Below, one piece after another: positions 17,192 to 25,788 of a DNA stretch of 35,228 bases. The stretch is from NCBI GenBank assembly GCA_904420065.1, contig CAJFTU010000031.1, forward strand, positions 1-35,228, given 5' to 3'. The stretch comes from an uncultured Emergencia sp. (GTDB lineage: Bacteria; Bacillota; Clostridia; Peptostreptococcales; Anaerovoracaceae). The position numbers and the translations under genes were made by a program. How positions within the stretch are numbered: the stretch's first letter is position 1; each line of letters begins with the position of its first letter. The notes beneath the pieces were generated by a model. The model ran no database searches. It was not told the DNA's origin and saw only the letters and a program-made list of their open reading frames with translations.

Positions 17192-18934
17192 ATGGAATTT
17201 GTAGGAAATCGGATCAATGCCAAGACTATTTTGGCTACCTTGACAGTGGCCTTTTTCGTCGGGCGAATAAACCTGTTCGGCGGGACTTTTCCCGCCGCCG
17301 CTGCGCTGATTACGGTGATGATTGCCGTTTCGACCGTCTACATATATCTGGTACCGGTTATGGCCGCGGCGATGCTGACTTTTTCCGGTCAGGGAGTTGA
17401 TTTTTACGGAGACATGATGGCGATGATCTTCTGTGGGATTTTCTTTCTCTTTTTTCACCGTCAGCGTTTTACCATCAATCAGAGAACCGCAGTAACCGCG
17501 GCTTCGCTGATTCTCTTTAACTGTCTGTACTATGCGGCGAGTCATATCATGTATCTGTTCAGCATAGAGAAGATGATACTGGAGGTGGTCGCGGTTGTAG
17601 TCTATATCCGTGTATTCAACACAGTTGCCAAAGTGTTGTTCGTCAGAAAATTTTCCATGCAGATTTCTTCGGAAAAACTTGGATTGGCCTATGAGATATG
17701 TGTTGTTTCCCTGATTGGCGCGATTCATTTCGATCAGGCAGTCTTTCCGCTGTGGGTGCTGACGGCAGTGATCGTGCAGTATTGCAGAGGCGTGCAGTGG
17801 GCGATGGTGACAGGGGCTGTCGCGGCGGTATTCTGGAAGTGCCAGTTCAGTCCTGATGCCGAGTTGTTTATCTACATCTTTTCTGCGTTGACTGCAGGCT
17901 GGTTTCTCACACTCCTGATCGACGTCCGGTATCGCAAAACGGTTCTTGCACTGTCAGTTTTTGCTGTTTCCGCCGCGGTATCCAGCCAACAGGTTTACGG
18001 TATCGCTGCTGCCATGGCGGTATTTATCGCTGTGCCTTCTGATATTATCGCTAAGCTGTGGTGCCTGCTTCAGGAGCGGATGGCGCCGGAAACGGCAAGT
18101 GATTTAGACCTGCGAATGCAGGATATAAAGAGAGATCTGCGAAAGAAAAAGGAAGCCTTTTTGAGTCTGGGAAAGCTGTACAGCGCCGGATTAGACGGCA
18201 GACAGATTATTTCTCATCAGTTTAACGGAATGGCCAGGACGGTGGATTCCATAATCGACGATCTGTCCGGAAAGGGTGAGTCGTCGAGAAAAGAAAAGGG
18301 CATGGCCATACTGGTCGGAAACGCCTCTTACGCTTTCGGGCAGATTTCCGGAGACAGTTGTCTCTCCTTTTCCTTTGGAAAGAATAAACAGGCGCTGGTG
18401 ATCAGCGACGGAATGGGGAAAGGCAGTCGGGCGGCTGCCGAAAGCAAGATGGTGGTAACTACTCTTTCGAGATTGATGGAGGCAGGGTTTGACGTGGACC
18501 TGGCTATCAAAACCGTAAACGCTATTTTGATGGCCGACAGCGGCGAGATGTTTGCCACGGTGGATCTGGCCGTCATCGACAAGGGGACGGGCCGGGCGCA
18601 GATCTTCAAGATGGGCGCGGCTTCGACATTTGTCAAGCACGGTGATCAGGTGTCCATGCTGAAGCGTCCTGCGCCGCCGGCGGGAATTGTAGACGGTCTC
18701 AAGCTGGAGTATATCGACGTAAGGCTGAAAAAGGGAGATCTTCTGCTGATGGTGTCCGACGGGGTAACCGACTGCGACAGGAAGGATCCCGACTGCATTT
18801 GGCTGCGGCAGAGACTTTTGGAAATCGGAAGCCGTGATCCGGATACGGTGGCGGAGCTGATCATCAACAAGGCCGCGGAAAAGTATGGGATCAGAGAACG
18901 GGATGATTTGACCGTCATGGTGGCGGCAGTTTAG
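17192..18934 (+). CDS. spoIIE: SpoIIE-like membrane PP2C phosphatase, short form
   Basis: 580 residues. SpoIIE dephosphorylates SpoIIAA-P to activate sigma-F in the forespore. Residues ~10-290 are a multi-helix membrane domain. A helical linker (about 300-360; KRDLRKKKEAFLSLGKLY, GRQIISHQFNGMART) leads to the PP2C domain (about 365-580), with SGDS (386-389), VISDGMGKG (403-411), LMVSDGVTD and RDDLTVMV carrying the metal-binding aspartates. Bacillus SpoIIE is about 827 residues. Here most of the central regulatory region, about 200-250 residues linked to oligomerisation and FtsZ contact, is missing. GGGGAATAAAT precedes the start. Position upstream of tilS-ftsH matches spoIIE synteny. It could instead be a SpoIIE-derived phosphatase of a non-sporulating species. 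Confidence 0.85.
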   Translation: MEFVGNRINAKTILATLTVAFFVGRINLFGGTFPAAAALITVMIAVSTVYIYLVPVMAAAMLTFSGQGVDFYGDMMAMIFCGIFFLFFHRQRFTINQRTAVTAASLILFNCLYYAASHIMYLFSIEKMILEVVAVVVYIRVFNTVAKVLFVRKFSMQISSEKLGLAYEICVVSLIGAIHFDQAVFPLWVLTAVIVQYCRGVQWAMVTGAVAAVFWKCQFSPDAELFIYIFSALTAGWFLTLLIDVRYRKTVLALSVFAVSAAVSSQQVYGIAAAMAVFIAVPSDIIAKLWCLLQERMAPETASDLDLRMQDIKRDLRKKKEAFLSLGKLYSAGLDGRQIISHQFNGMARTVDSIIDDLSGKGESSRKEKGMAILVGNASYAFGQISGDSCLSFSFGKNKQALVISDGMGKGSRAAAESKMVVTTLSRLMEAGFDVDLAIKTVNAILMADSGEMFATVDLAVIDKGTGRAQIFKMGAASTFVKHGDQVSMLKRPAPPAGIVDGLKLEYIDVRLKKGDLLLMVSDGVTDCDRKDPDCIWLRQRLLEIGSRDPDTVAELIINKAAEKYGIRERDDLTVMVAAV

Positions 18935-18975
18935 ACTGCCGCCTTTTGACGGATGTCGAAGCTTAGAAATAATGG

Positions 18976-19005
18976 TTGACAAGGCGGTCTGCCGAGTGCT
19001 ATCAT
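18976..19005 (+). promoter_or_regulatory. Promoter of the cobalt-transport operon
   Basis: TTGACA (18976-18981), 18 bp, TATCAT (19000-19005). The transcript would start near 19012, just before the riboswitch. Confidence 0.7.
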
Positions 19006-19019
19006 AAAACTACAATTGA

Positions 19020-19200
19020 ATGTGCGAAGGTTAAGAGAAGCAAGTGAGATTCTTGCACGGTCGCGCCGCTGTGAGGATGGAGCCGCATTTCAAATATGTC
19101 ACTGGGAAACTGGGAAGGCCGAGATGCAGGCGGAGAGATCCAAGTCAGAAGAACTGCCGGAGTACAGCCAATTTACGCTGGGTTACGAACGATGACCAGG
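19020..19200 (+). ncRNA. Cobalamin (B12) riboswitch
   Basis: The B12 box AAGTCAGAAGAACTGCC is at 19142-19158. Upstream, the aptamer core is seen as GTGAGATTCTTGCACGGTCGCGCCGCTGT (in part, 19044-19072), a 'GGTxxxxxx-AAG-GAA' start near 19029, and CTGGGAAACTGGGAAGG before the box. It binds adenosylcobalamin or a related form and lies between the promoter and a terminator. It should shut off the cbiMNQO cobalt importer when B12 is plentiful. Boundaries are approximate. Confidence 0.9.
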
Positions 19201-19253
19201 TGTGAACACGTACGGAGAGATTCGAAAGGAGTCTCCTTTGTATTTGTATAACT

Positions 19254-19280
19254 GCCTGTCTGCGTTGGACAGGTTTTTTT
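19254..19280 (+). terminator. Riboswitch expression-platform terminator
   Basis: CCTGTC (19255-19260) pairs with GACAGG (19268-19273), then seven T residues. It ends 53 bases before the cbiM start, so B12 binding probably favours this stem. A competing GGAGA/TCTCC pairing at 19214-19236 may be part of the switch. Confidence 0.75.
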
Positions 19281-19333
19281 AATGAACAAATAGCCGATAC
19301 GTGAATTTTTGTTGAGAGACGAAAGGAGTAATC

Positions 19334-20083
19334 ATGACAAAAAGGCAAAAATTAATTTTATCAATTGTAACTGTATTATCTCTTGCGTTCGGAGTAGTTC
19401 CCGCCGCAAGCGCGATGCACATCATGGAAGGTTATCTTCCGGCAGCGCACTGCATGGTTTGGGGTGTGATATGTCTTCCGTTTGTCGTATGGGGATTTAT
19501 TTCCATCAAGAACACTTTGCAGGAGAACCGCAGAGCGATTACCGTTCTGGCCATGGCCGGAGCGTTCATCTTTGTTATATCTTCGCTGAAGATTCCTTCT
19601 GTTACCGGAAGCTGTTCCCATATGACGGGAACCGGCCTTGGCGCAATCCTGTTCGGACCGGCTTCGGTAAGCGTTCTGGGCATCATCGTGCTGCTGTTTC
19701 AGGCTATTCTGCTGGCGCACGGCGGATTGACTACGCTGGGAGCCAACACTTTTTCCATGGCCATCGCCGGACCGTTTGTCTCCTTTGGTATCTACAAGCT
19801 GTGTGAGACGCTGAAGGTCAACAAGATGGTATCGGTATTTCTGGCTGCCATGCTGGGAGATATCTTTACTTACTGTGTAACCAGTCTGCAGCTTGCAGCA
19901 GCATACCCTTCAGATGTCGGCGGATTTATGGCTTCTGCTGTAAAGTTCCTCGGCGTTTTCGCGCCGACTCAGCTTCCGCTAGCTGTTGTGGAGGGAATTC
20001 TGACCGTAATTATCGTTATCGGTCTGGAATCCTTTGCAAAACCGGAGCTTAAGTCAATCGGATTTATCAAGGAGGGCAGATAA
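19334..20083 (+). CDS. cbiM: Cobalt ECF transporter membrane component CbiM
   Basis: 249 residues. CbiM is the cobalt-binding membrane subunit of the CbiMNQO importer. The N-terminus has a cleavable signal-type leader ending in ASA, directly followed by MHIMEGYLP. In this family the exposed Met-His N-terminus binds the metal, so cleavage after ASA would produce the active form. Other family motifs are [27 protein letters not shown] and [29 protein letters not shown] precedes the ATG. It is first in the operon, behind a B12 riboswitch, which favours cobalt over nickel. Confidence 0.95.
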   Translation: MTKRQKLILSIVTVLSLAFGVVPAASAMHIMEGYLPAAHCMVWGVICLPFVVWGFISIKNTLQENRRAITVLAMAGAFIFVISSLKIPSVTGSCSHMTGTGLGAILFGPASVSVLGIIVLLFQAILLAHGGLTTLGANTFSMAIAGPFVSFGIYKLCETLKVNKMVSVFLAAMLGDIFTYCVTSLQLAAAYPSDVGGFMASAVKFLGVFAPTQLPLAVVEGILTVIIVIGLESFAKPELKSIGFIKEGR

Positions 20084-20085
20084 CC

Positions 20086-20424
20086 ATGGAAAATAAGAAG
20101 AGCAGAAAAGGTTTAGTTATCGTACTTCTGATTGCGGCGATTTTGATCGCTGTAATTCCGTTCCTGGCCTTAAAGGATGCGGAGTTCGGCGGATCTGACG
20201 ACGCCGGAAGTCAGATGGTGTCCGAGATACAGGGAGAAGAGCACACGCCATGGTTTACGCCTATTTTAGAGCAGTACCTTGGCGGTGAAATTCCGGGCGA
20301 AATCGAGAGCCTGATCTTCTGTATACAAACAGGCATAGGCGTGGGAATCCTGGCATTTTTCATGGGCCGCTTCTATGAGAGAAGCAAATGGCAAAAAAAG
20401 GATGGAGAAGGTAAAGAATCGTGA
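20086..20424 (+). CDS. cbiN: Cobalt transport protein CbiN
   Basis: 112 residues with two membrane helices (about 9-28 and 80-98) and an extracytoplasmic loop. The loop has the CbiN patterns FGGSDDAGSQ and HTPWFTPI. CbiN helps load cobalt into CbiM. It starts 2 bases after the cbiM stop, with GGAGGG upstream. The C-terminus is a charged cytoplasmic tail. Its presence supports cobalt as the substrate. Confidence 0.92.
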   Translation: MENKKSRKGLVIVLLIAAILIAVIPFLALKDAEFGGSDDAGSQMVSEIQGEEHTPWFTPILEQYLGGEIPGEIESLIFCIQTGIGVGILAFFMGRFYERSKWQKKDGEGKES

Positions 20425-21194
20425 TACTGGTTGATAAACTGTGTTACTTGTCAAAACTTCGATATGTAAACGCGGGGGAAAAATTCGCTTTCGCAATGCT
20501 GACGCTCATTTTCTGTATCGTCAGTCGTTCCATTGCGATGGGGATATTTGTCATGGCGGTAACCAGTTTTCTGACCGTAAACCGGGGCGGGATTTCACCG
20601 GCCCGCTATACGAAGCTGATGATGGTTCCGCTGACCTTTTTGCTGCTCAGCACGGCGGCTATCATCATCAATATTTCCAAGACGCCTCTTGAGGCTTTCG
20701 CTTTGCCGGTCGGCAGTTACTATATCACAGGGAGCTGGTCTTCTGTACTGCAGGGCGTTCAGCTGATTGTGACGGCTATGGCGTCGGTTTCCTGTCTGTA
20801 TTTTCTGTCGTTGAACACGACGATGACCGATATTCTGTCGGTTCTGCGCAGGCTTCATTGCCCTGCACTTTTAACCGAACTGATGCTGCTGATCTACAGA
20901 TACATATTTGTGCTGCTTGATGTGGCTTACTACATTTCCACGTCGCAGAATTCCCGGTTGGGACACAAGGATCTCAGGACGTCTATTCACTCCTTTGCCG
21001 GTTTGGTGCAGGCTCTCTTCATCCGTGCAATGAAACGATCCCGCAGCCTTTACGACGCAATGGAGGCAAGGTGCTACGACGGAGAGATTCTGGTGCTGGA
21101 GGAAAATCATCCGGCAAACGGGAAGCATATCGCGATGATCACTATTTTTGAACTGTTTCTTTTGGGATTTACGCTGTATATAAAACTGCGGTGA
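20421..21194 (+). CDS. cbiQ: ECF transporter transmembrane component CbiQ
   Basis: 257 residues; the T-component that couples CbiM to the ATPase. Hydrophobic helices fill the first two-thirds. The coupling region includes 'ALFIRAMKRSRSLYDAMEARCYDG', which carries the family's Ala-Arg-Gly-like motif (here EARCY). The start is GTG at 20421, overlapping the cbiN stop (GTGA), with AGAAGG upstream. Translational coupling with cbiN is likely. Confidence 0.9.
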   Translation: MILVDKLCYLSKLRYVNAGEKFAFAMLTLIFCIVSRSIAMGIFVMAVTSFLTVNRGGISPARYTKLMMVPLTFLLLSTAAIIINISKTPLEAFALPVGSYYITGSWSSVLQGVQLIVTAMASVSCLYFLSLNTTMTDILSVLRRLHCPALLTELMLLIYRYIFVLLDVAYYISTSQNSRLGHKDLRTSIHSFAGLVQALFIRAMKRSRSLYDAMEARCYDGEILVLEENHPANGKHIAMITIFELFLLGFTLYIKLR

Positions 21195-21206
21195 TAGGAG
21201 TAATCG

Positions 21207-22046
21207 ATGAAGGATATCATCATAAAAGCAGAAGATCTATATTTTTCCTATGATGATGCGAAGAGCTACTCTCTTTGTGGATTGAATCTGGAGATTGAAC
21301 GGGGACGGAAGGTTGCCTTTCTGGGCGCCAACGGAGCGGGAAAGTCTACGTTTTTCTTCTGTCTCAACGGAATTCACAGGCCGCTGTCAGGTACGCTGTA
21401 CATTGACGGAAAACCTGTGGACTACAGCAAGAAAGGCCTGCTCGAACTGCGCAGTAAGGTGGGAATCGTGTTCCAGGATCCTGACAATCAGCTCTTTTCT
21501 GCTTCTGTCTTTCAGGAGATCTCTTTTGGAGCGCTGAATATCGGAATGAGTCCGGAAGAAGCGGAAGCGGCGGTTCGCAAGGTCATCGATACGCTGGAGA
21601 TCACTCCGTTTATGGACAAACCTACCCATTCGCTGTCAGGCGGACAGAAGAAGCAGGTTTCCATAGCCGACGTACTGGTGATGAATCCGGAAATTGTGAT
21701 TTTAGATGAGCCGGCGTCCTCTCTGGATCCGAAGCATACCATTATCGTCAACAGAATTGTGGATATGCTGGCTGATCAGGGGATGACAGTGATTATGTCC
21801 ACCCACGATGTTGACTACGCACTGGAATGGGCGGACGATATCGTTCTGATCTGTGAAGGGAAAACGCTGATGCACGGCTCTCCGACGGAGGTTTTTTCCA
21901 ACGAAGAGGCTCTGCAGAAGACAAACCTGAAAAAGCCGGCGGCCATCGAGCTGTTTGAACGGCTCACGGAGAAGGGCATTCTTCCTGCGGATCTTCCGCT
22001 GCCGAGGAGTCTGCAGGAATTGGAAGAATATATCAGCCAACTATAA
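21207..22046 (+). CDS. cbiO: Cobalt ECF transporter ATP-binding protein CbiO
   Basis: 279 residues. ABC ATPase with Walker A GANGAGKST, Q-loop VFQDPDNQLFSASV (the DPDNQ form is typical of ECF ATPases), signature LSGGQKKQ, Walker B IVILDEPASSLD and switch His in STHDVD. It works as a homodimer under CbiQ to power cobalt uptake. GATAGGAG precedes the ATG. It is last in the operon, followed by a terminator. Confidence 0.95.
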   Translation: MKDIIIKAEDLYFSYDDAKSYSLCGLNLEIERGRKVAFLGANGAGKSTFFFCLNGIHRPLSGTLYIDGKPVDYSKKGLLELRSKVGIVFQDPDNQLFSASVFQEISFGALNIGMSPEEAEAAVRKVIDTLEITPFMDKPTHSLSGGQKKQVSIADVLVMNPEIVILDEPASSLDPKHTIIVNRIVDMLADQGMTVIMSTHDVDYALEWADDIVLICEGKTLMHGSPTEVFSNEEALQKTNLKKPAAIELFERLTEKGILPADLPLPRSLQELEEYISQL

Positions 22047-22065
22047 ATTATAAACTGTTAAAAAG

Positions 22066-22112
22066 AAGTCGGAGCCTGGCGCATGGAAACCGCGGGGCTT
22101 CGGCTTTTTTTT
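22066..22112 (+). terminator. Terminator of the cbiMNQO operon
   Basis: AAGTCGGAGCC pairs with GGCTTCGGCTT (wobbles included), followed by a run of T residues. Confidence 0.85.
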
Positions 22113-22178
22113 GCGCGGGGAAAACGGACGGTCTGCTTGCGGCCGCGCCTATTGCTTCTTTTAAAACCGACCTGTATA

Positions 22179-22187
22179 TGGTATAAT
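22179..22187 (+). promoter_or_regulatory. Extended -10 promoter of tilS
   Basis: TGGTATAAT at 22179-22187 is a perfect extended -10 element. No good -35 box is seen (TTTTAA at 22159-22164 at 17-bp spacing). The expected transcript start is near 22194, only about 3 bases before the tilS ATG. Confidence 0.6.
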
Positions 22188-22196
22188 TATTACATT

Positions 22197-23594
22197 ATGA
22201 CGATGGAAAAAATATTGGATGCGATCAGATCCGGTGGTCTGATTAGAAAAAATCAGCATATTGTTCTCGGCCTGTCAGGAGGACCGGATTCAGTATGCCT
22301 TTTTCATGCGTTGCTGCGCCTTTCGGCGGAGATGAATTTAACCGTCCATCCCGTTCATGTAAATCACCGCCTCAGGCCCGGAGCGGCAGAGGAAGATCAG
22401 CGTTTTGTAGAAGAGATCTGTGAGCAGGCGGGATGCCCGTGTCGGACTTTTGTCTTCGACTGCGCTTTCTACGCGCGCCGGCATAAAATCACCTCGGAAG
22501 AAGCGGGAAGAAAACTGAGATACGAAGCCTTTGCCGCCGTCACCGAGGAGCTGTGCGCCGAAGGCATTGAGCGGGAAGAGATTTGTATCGCTGTGGCGCA
22601 GAATGCCGATGACCAGGCTGAAACGATTTTGTTTCGGCTGCTGAGAGGAAGCGGAACAGAAGGCCTTGCCGGGATACGCGCTGTGCGCGCCGATGAGCAC
22701 GGCAATAAAATTGTCCGCCCGCTTCTATATATTCCGCGGAAGGAAATCATATCTTACTGCAAAAAACACGGGTTAAACCCTCGAATAGACGAAACCAACC
22801 AGCTTCCGGTCTATTCCCGGAATAAGATACGGCTTCAGCTTTTTCCTTACCTGGAAAGGGAATATAACCCGGAAATTAAGGATACAATGATCAGGATGGG
22901 AAAGAATGCCGCCATGGATGCAGACTACATACGGCAGCAGGCAAGACAGGCATATTCCGACTTGGTTCTTGAAAAATCCGCAGATCACGTTTTGCTTTGC
23001 GGAGCGATGCTCAGAGAACTCCACCGCGCCGTGCGGCAGCGGATCATAGCGATGGCTTTTGGTGAAATCGGTTTGCGGGATGATCTTACCTTCGCTCACT
23101 TTGAGCAGTGCGAAACGATCGTGTTTCACGGCGGCCCTTCCGCCCGGTGCGATCTTCCGCGGGGGTATTACCTGACGAAGGTTTACGGGGATGTCAGGGC
23201 TGCCGTACGGCGCGAGAAAGAAAAGCGGGATTTCCGTATGGAGGTCATGTCTAAAGAAGCGTTCGCACTGCAGGAACAAGAGTGTGGATGCCGTGCTGTA
23301 TTTGATTACGATTGCCTTCAGGAGGAGTTCGGAGCCGGATTCGAAGAGAGGATTCGCTTGGCTCCGAGAGAGAAAGGTGATTTCATCGCCATTTCCGGGG
23401 GTAAACATAAGAAGATACAGGATCTGTTTGTCGATCTGAAAGTGCCGAAGGATCGGCGCGACAGCGCAGAGCTTCTGAAAATCGGCAGTCAGGTTCTCTG
23501 GGTGCCTCCTGTGGAGGGAAAGGGCAGATATTCGGCAAATTTCAAACTGTCTGCGGCGACAAAAAAGGTGATATGTATTGAAATAATTTGGTGA
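22197..23594 (+). CDS. tilS: tRNA(Ile)-lysidine synthetase
   Basis: 465 residues from this start. It converts C34 of tRNA-Ile2 to lysidine so the tRNA reads AUA. The N-terminal PP-loop is SGGPDS (27-32) in VLGLSGGPDSVCLF, followed by 'HVNHRLRPGAAEEDQRFVEEIC' and AQNADDQAETILFRLLRGSGTEGLAG, all typical. The C-terminal domain ends 'KVPKDRRDSAELL'. The ATG at 22197 (or 22203) is the family start. No Shine-Dalgarno is seen, and the promoter is almost on top of it, so translation may be leaderless. Upstream in-frame codons run back through the cbiO terminator and are not protein-like. Confidence 0.93.
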   Translation: MTMEKILDAIRSGGLIRKNQHIVLGLSGGPDSVCLFHALLRLSAEMNLTVHPVHVNHRLRPGAAEEDQRFVEEICEQAGCPCRTFVFDCAFYARRHKITSEEAGRKLRYEAFAAVTEELCAEGIEREEICIAVAQNADDQAETILFRLLRGSGTEGLAGIRAVRADEHGNKIVRPLLYIPRKEIISYCKKHGLNPRIDETNQLPVYSRNKIRLQLFPYLEREYNPEIKDTMIRMGKNAAMDADYIRQQARQAYSDLVLEKSADHVLLCGAMLRELHRAVRQRIIAMAFGEIGLRDDLTFAHFEQCETIVFHGGPSARCDLPRGYYLTKVYGDVRAAVRREKEKRDFRMEVMSKEAFALQEQECGCRAVFDYDCLQEEFGAGFEERIRLAPREKGDFIAISGGKHKKIQDLFVDLKVPKDRRDSAELLKIGSQVLWVPPVEGKGRYSANFKLSAATKKVICIEIIW

Positions 23595-23606
23595 ATATGC
23601 TAAAAT
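23578..23606 (+). promoter_or_regulatory. Promoter of ftsH within the end of tilS
   Basis: TTGAAA (23578-23583), 17 bp, TAAAAT (23601-23606), with a TG one base before the -10 (extended -10). The start is near 23613, giving a ~70-nt leader. Confidence 0.7.
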
Positions 23607-23682
23607 TATGAGACTGTTTTGTTAAGAAGGAACAAATTTTAATCCGATTTTTAAATATAGATATGGGAGGAGAAACACAACA

Positions 23683-25779
23683 TTGAGAAAGTTCGCAAAG
23701 AATATCAGTATTTATTTAGTGATTTTTGCGTTGGTTCTGGCGGCGGCCTTCTTTTACAGAGGGGACAACGGCGCAGAATACAGGCAGGTCAAGTTTTCGA
23801 CCTTTGTCAAATATCTGGAACAGGAGAGAATTACGGAGATTACCATCGAGGATACGGAGCTGACCGGTAAGATCGGCAATGATCAGTACGTGTACGCCTA
23901 TGCTCCGTATATTACGGAGATCAGCTGGCTGGAAGAAAACTATATCTTCCCGCAGATGCAGGATGGCAAGCTGACTGTGGAAACGCCAAAACCGTCTTCG
24001 GGCTCCACGATTCTCAGTCTGCTGCCTACACTGATCATGGTAGTCGCGCTGGGATTCCTGTTCTACCTGATGATGAACCAGGGTGGAAACGGCAAAGCGT
24101 TTTCCTTTGGAAAGAGCAAGGCGCGGCTGTATAAAGGCGAAGGGAAGAAGATCACCTTTGCAGAAGTGGCCGGCCTGGATGAAGAAAAAGAGGAACTCGA
24201 GGAAGTCGTTGACTTTCTCAAGGATCCGCGTAAATACAACGATGTAGGAGCTCGAATTCCGAAGGGAATTCTGCTCGTAGGGCCTCCTGGAACAGGTAAG
24301 ACCTACGTGTCCAAAGCGACGGCCGGAGAGGCCGGCGTGCCGTTCTTCACGATCAGCGGTTCCGACTTTGTCGAGATGTTCGTCGGCGTCGGCGCATCCC
24401 GCGTCAGAGACCTGTTCGACCAGGCGAAGAAGAATGCGCCATGTATCGTATTTATCGATGAGATCGATGCGGTAGGCCGAAAGAGAGGCGCCGGCCTGGG
24501 CGGCGGAAACGACGAGCGTGAACAGACTCTGAACCAGCTCCTTGTGGAGATGGACGGATTCGGCGAAAATTCAGGTATCATCATCCTTGCGGCCACCAAC
24601 CGTCCGGACGTATTGGATCCGGCTCTGCTGAGACCGGGACGTTTTGACAGACAGATCGTCATTGGCATTCCGGATATCAAGGGCAGAGAAGAGATCATAA
24701 AAGTTCACGCAAAGAATAAGCCGTTGTCTCCTGAGGTTTCACCGAAGATCCTCGCAAGAAGAACGCCGGGATTTACGCCGGCGGATCTGGAGAACCTGCT
24801 CAACGAGGCGGCTCTGATTACCGCAAGAAGAAACGGGCGCAAAATCAGAATGGCCGAAATTGAAGAAGCAGCTACAAAGGTTATGGCAGGACCGGCCAAG
24901 AAGAGCCGGGTAATCAGTCCGGAGGAAAAGAAGCTGACCGCTTATCACGAAGCCGGCCATGCGATCGTTATGCGCAGTCTGCCTGATTCGGACCCGGTAC
25001 ATCAGATTACGATTATTCCGAGAGGCGGCGCCGGCGGATTTACCATGTCGCTGCCGGAAAAGGACAAAGCATACGAGACGAAAAAGGGCATGCTCAATAC
25101 GATCAAGCATCTGTTGGGCGGCCGTGTAGCCGAGCAGCTGACGCTGGACGATATCAGCACAGGGGCCAGCAACGATATCATGCGGGCTACTGAGATCGCC
25201 AGGGATATGGTCACCAAATATGGTTTCAGCGACAGAATCGGGCCGGTGAATTACAGTGATTCCGACGAAGTGTTCCTCGGAAAAGATTTCTCTACGAGAA
25301 AGAACTACTCTGAGGGAGTAGCTTCTGAGATCGATCACGAGGTGAGAAGGATCATCGAAGAAGCGTATGAGGAAACCGTCAAGATTCTGACGGAGAATAT
25401 GGATAAGCTGGAAAGAGTTGCTCAGGCGCTGCTTGAGGTAGAAACTCTGGACGGCGAGCAGTTCGAGACATTGTATACCGGCAAAATGAGCGCAGAAGAA
25501 CTGGCCGAACAGGTTCGCGAGAAAGAAGCCGAGATTCAGAAACTCAACGAAGAGGAGGCTGCCGAATACGAACGAATCCGCAAAGAGGAGGAAGAAAAAT
25601 TAGCCGCAGAGCTTGCGAAATACGATACAGACTACATGGATGACGGAAATTCATCTGATTCCGAAGACGACACCGAAAGCGGAGAGGGGAAGGAAGCGAT
25701 TGGTGAAGACAACTCCGAAGAACAATCCGAAGGGGATAATACCGCCCGAGACGGAAAAGAGGAGGAAAAGGAAGAGTAG
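23683..25779 (+). CDS. ftsH: ATP-dependent zinc metalloprotease FtsH
   Basis: 698 residues. A membrane-anchored AAA+ protease that degrades misfolded membrane proteins and regulators. TM1 is ~8-25, with an extracytoplasmic domain to ~105, and TM2 ~109-131. The AAA domain has Walker A GPPGTGKT (200-207), Walker [13 protein letters not shown], and RPGRFDRQI in the second region of homology. The protease site is HEAGH (422-426), with a third zinc ligand in the following helices. The last ~80 residues are an unusually acidic tail rich in Glu, Asp and Ser. The start is TTG at 23683, with GGGAGGAG 10 bases upstream; no ATG fits. Confidence 0.97.
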   Translation: MRKFAKNISIYLVIFALVLAAAFFYRGDNGAEYRQVKFSTFVKYLEQERITEITIEDTELTGKIGNDQYVYAYAPYITEISWLEENYIFPQMQDGKLTVETPKPSSGSTILSLLPTLIMVVALGFLFYLMMNQGGNGKAFSFGKSKARLYKGEGKKITFAEVAGLDEEKEELEEVVDFLKDPRKYNDVGARIPKGILLVGPPGTGKTYVSKATAGEAGVPFFTISGSDFVEMFVGVGASRVRDLFDQAKKNAPCIVFIDEIDAVGRKRGAGLGGGNDEREQTLNQLLVEMDGFGENSGIIILAATNRPDVLDPALLRPGRFDRQIVIGIPDIKGREEIIKVHAKNKPLSPEVSPKILARRTPGFTPADLENLLNEAALITARRNGRKIRMAEIEEAATKVMAGPAKKSRVISPEEKKLTAYHEAGHAIVMRSLPDSDPVHQITIIPRGGAGGFTMSLPEKDKAYETKKGMLNTIKHLLGGRVAEQLTLDDISTGASNDIMRATEIARDMVTKYGFSDRIGPVNYSDSDEVFLGKDFSTRKNYSEGVASEIDHEVRRIIEEAYEETVKILTENMDKLERVAQALLEVETLDGEQFETLYTGKMSAEELAEQVREKEAEIQKLNEEEAAEYERIRKEEEEKLAAELAKYDTDYMDDGNSSDSEDDTESGEGKEAIGEDNSEEQSEGDNTARDGKEEEKEE

Positions 25780-25788
25780 AGGTAACTT

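Noticed and set aside
22083-22196. N-terminal extension of tilS
   Set aside because: It would be translated through the cbiO terminator and upstream of the predicted transcript start.
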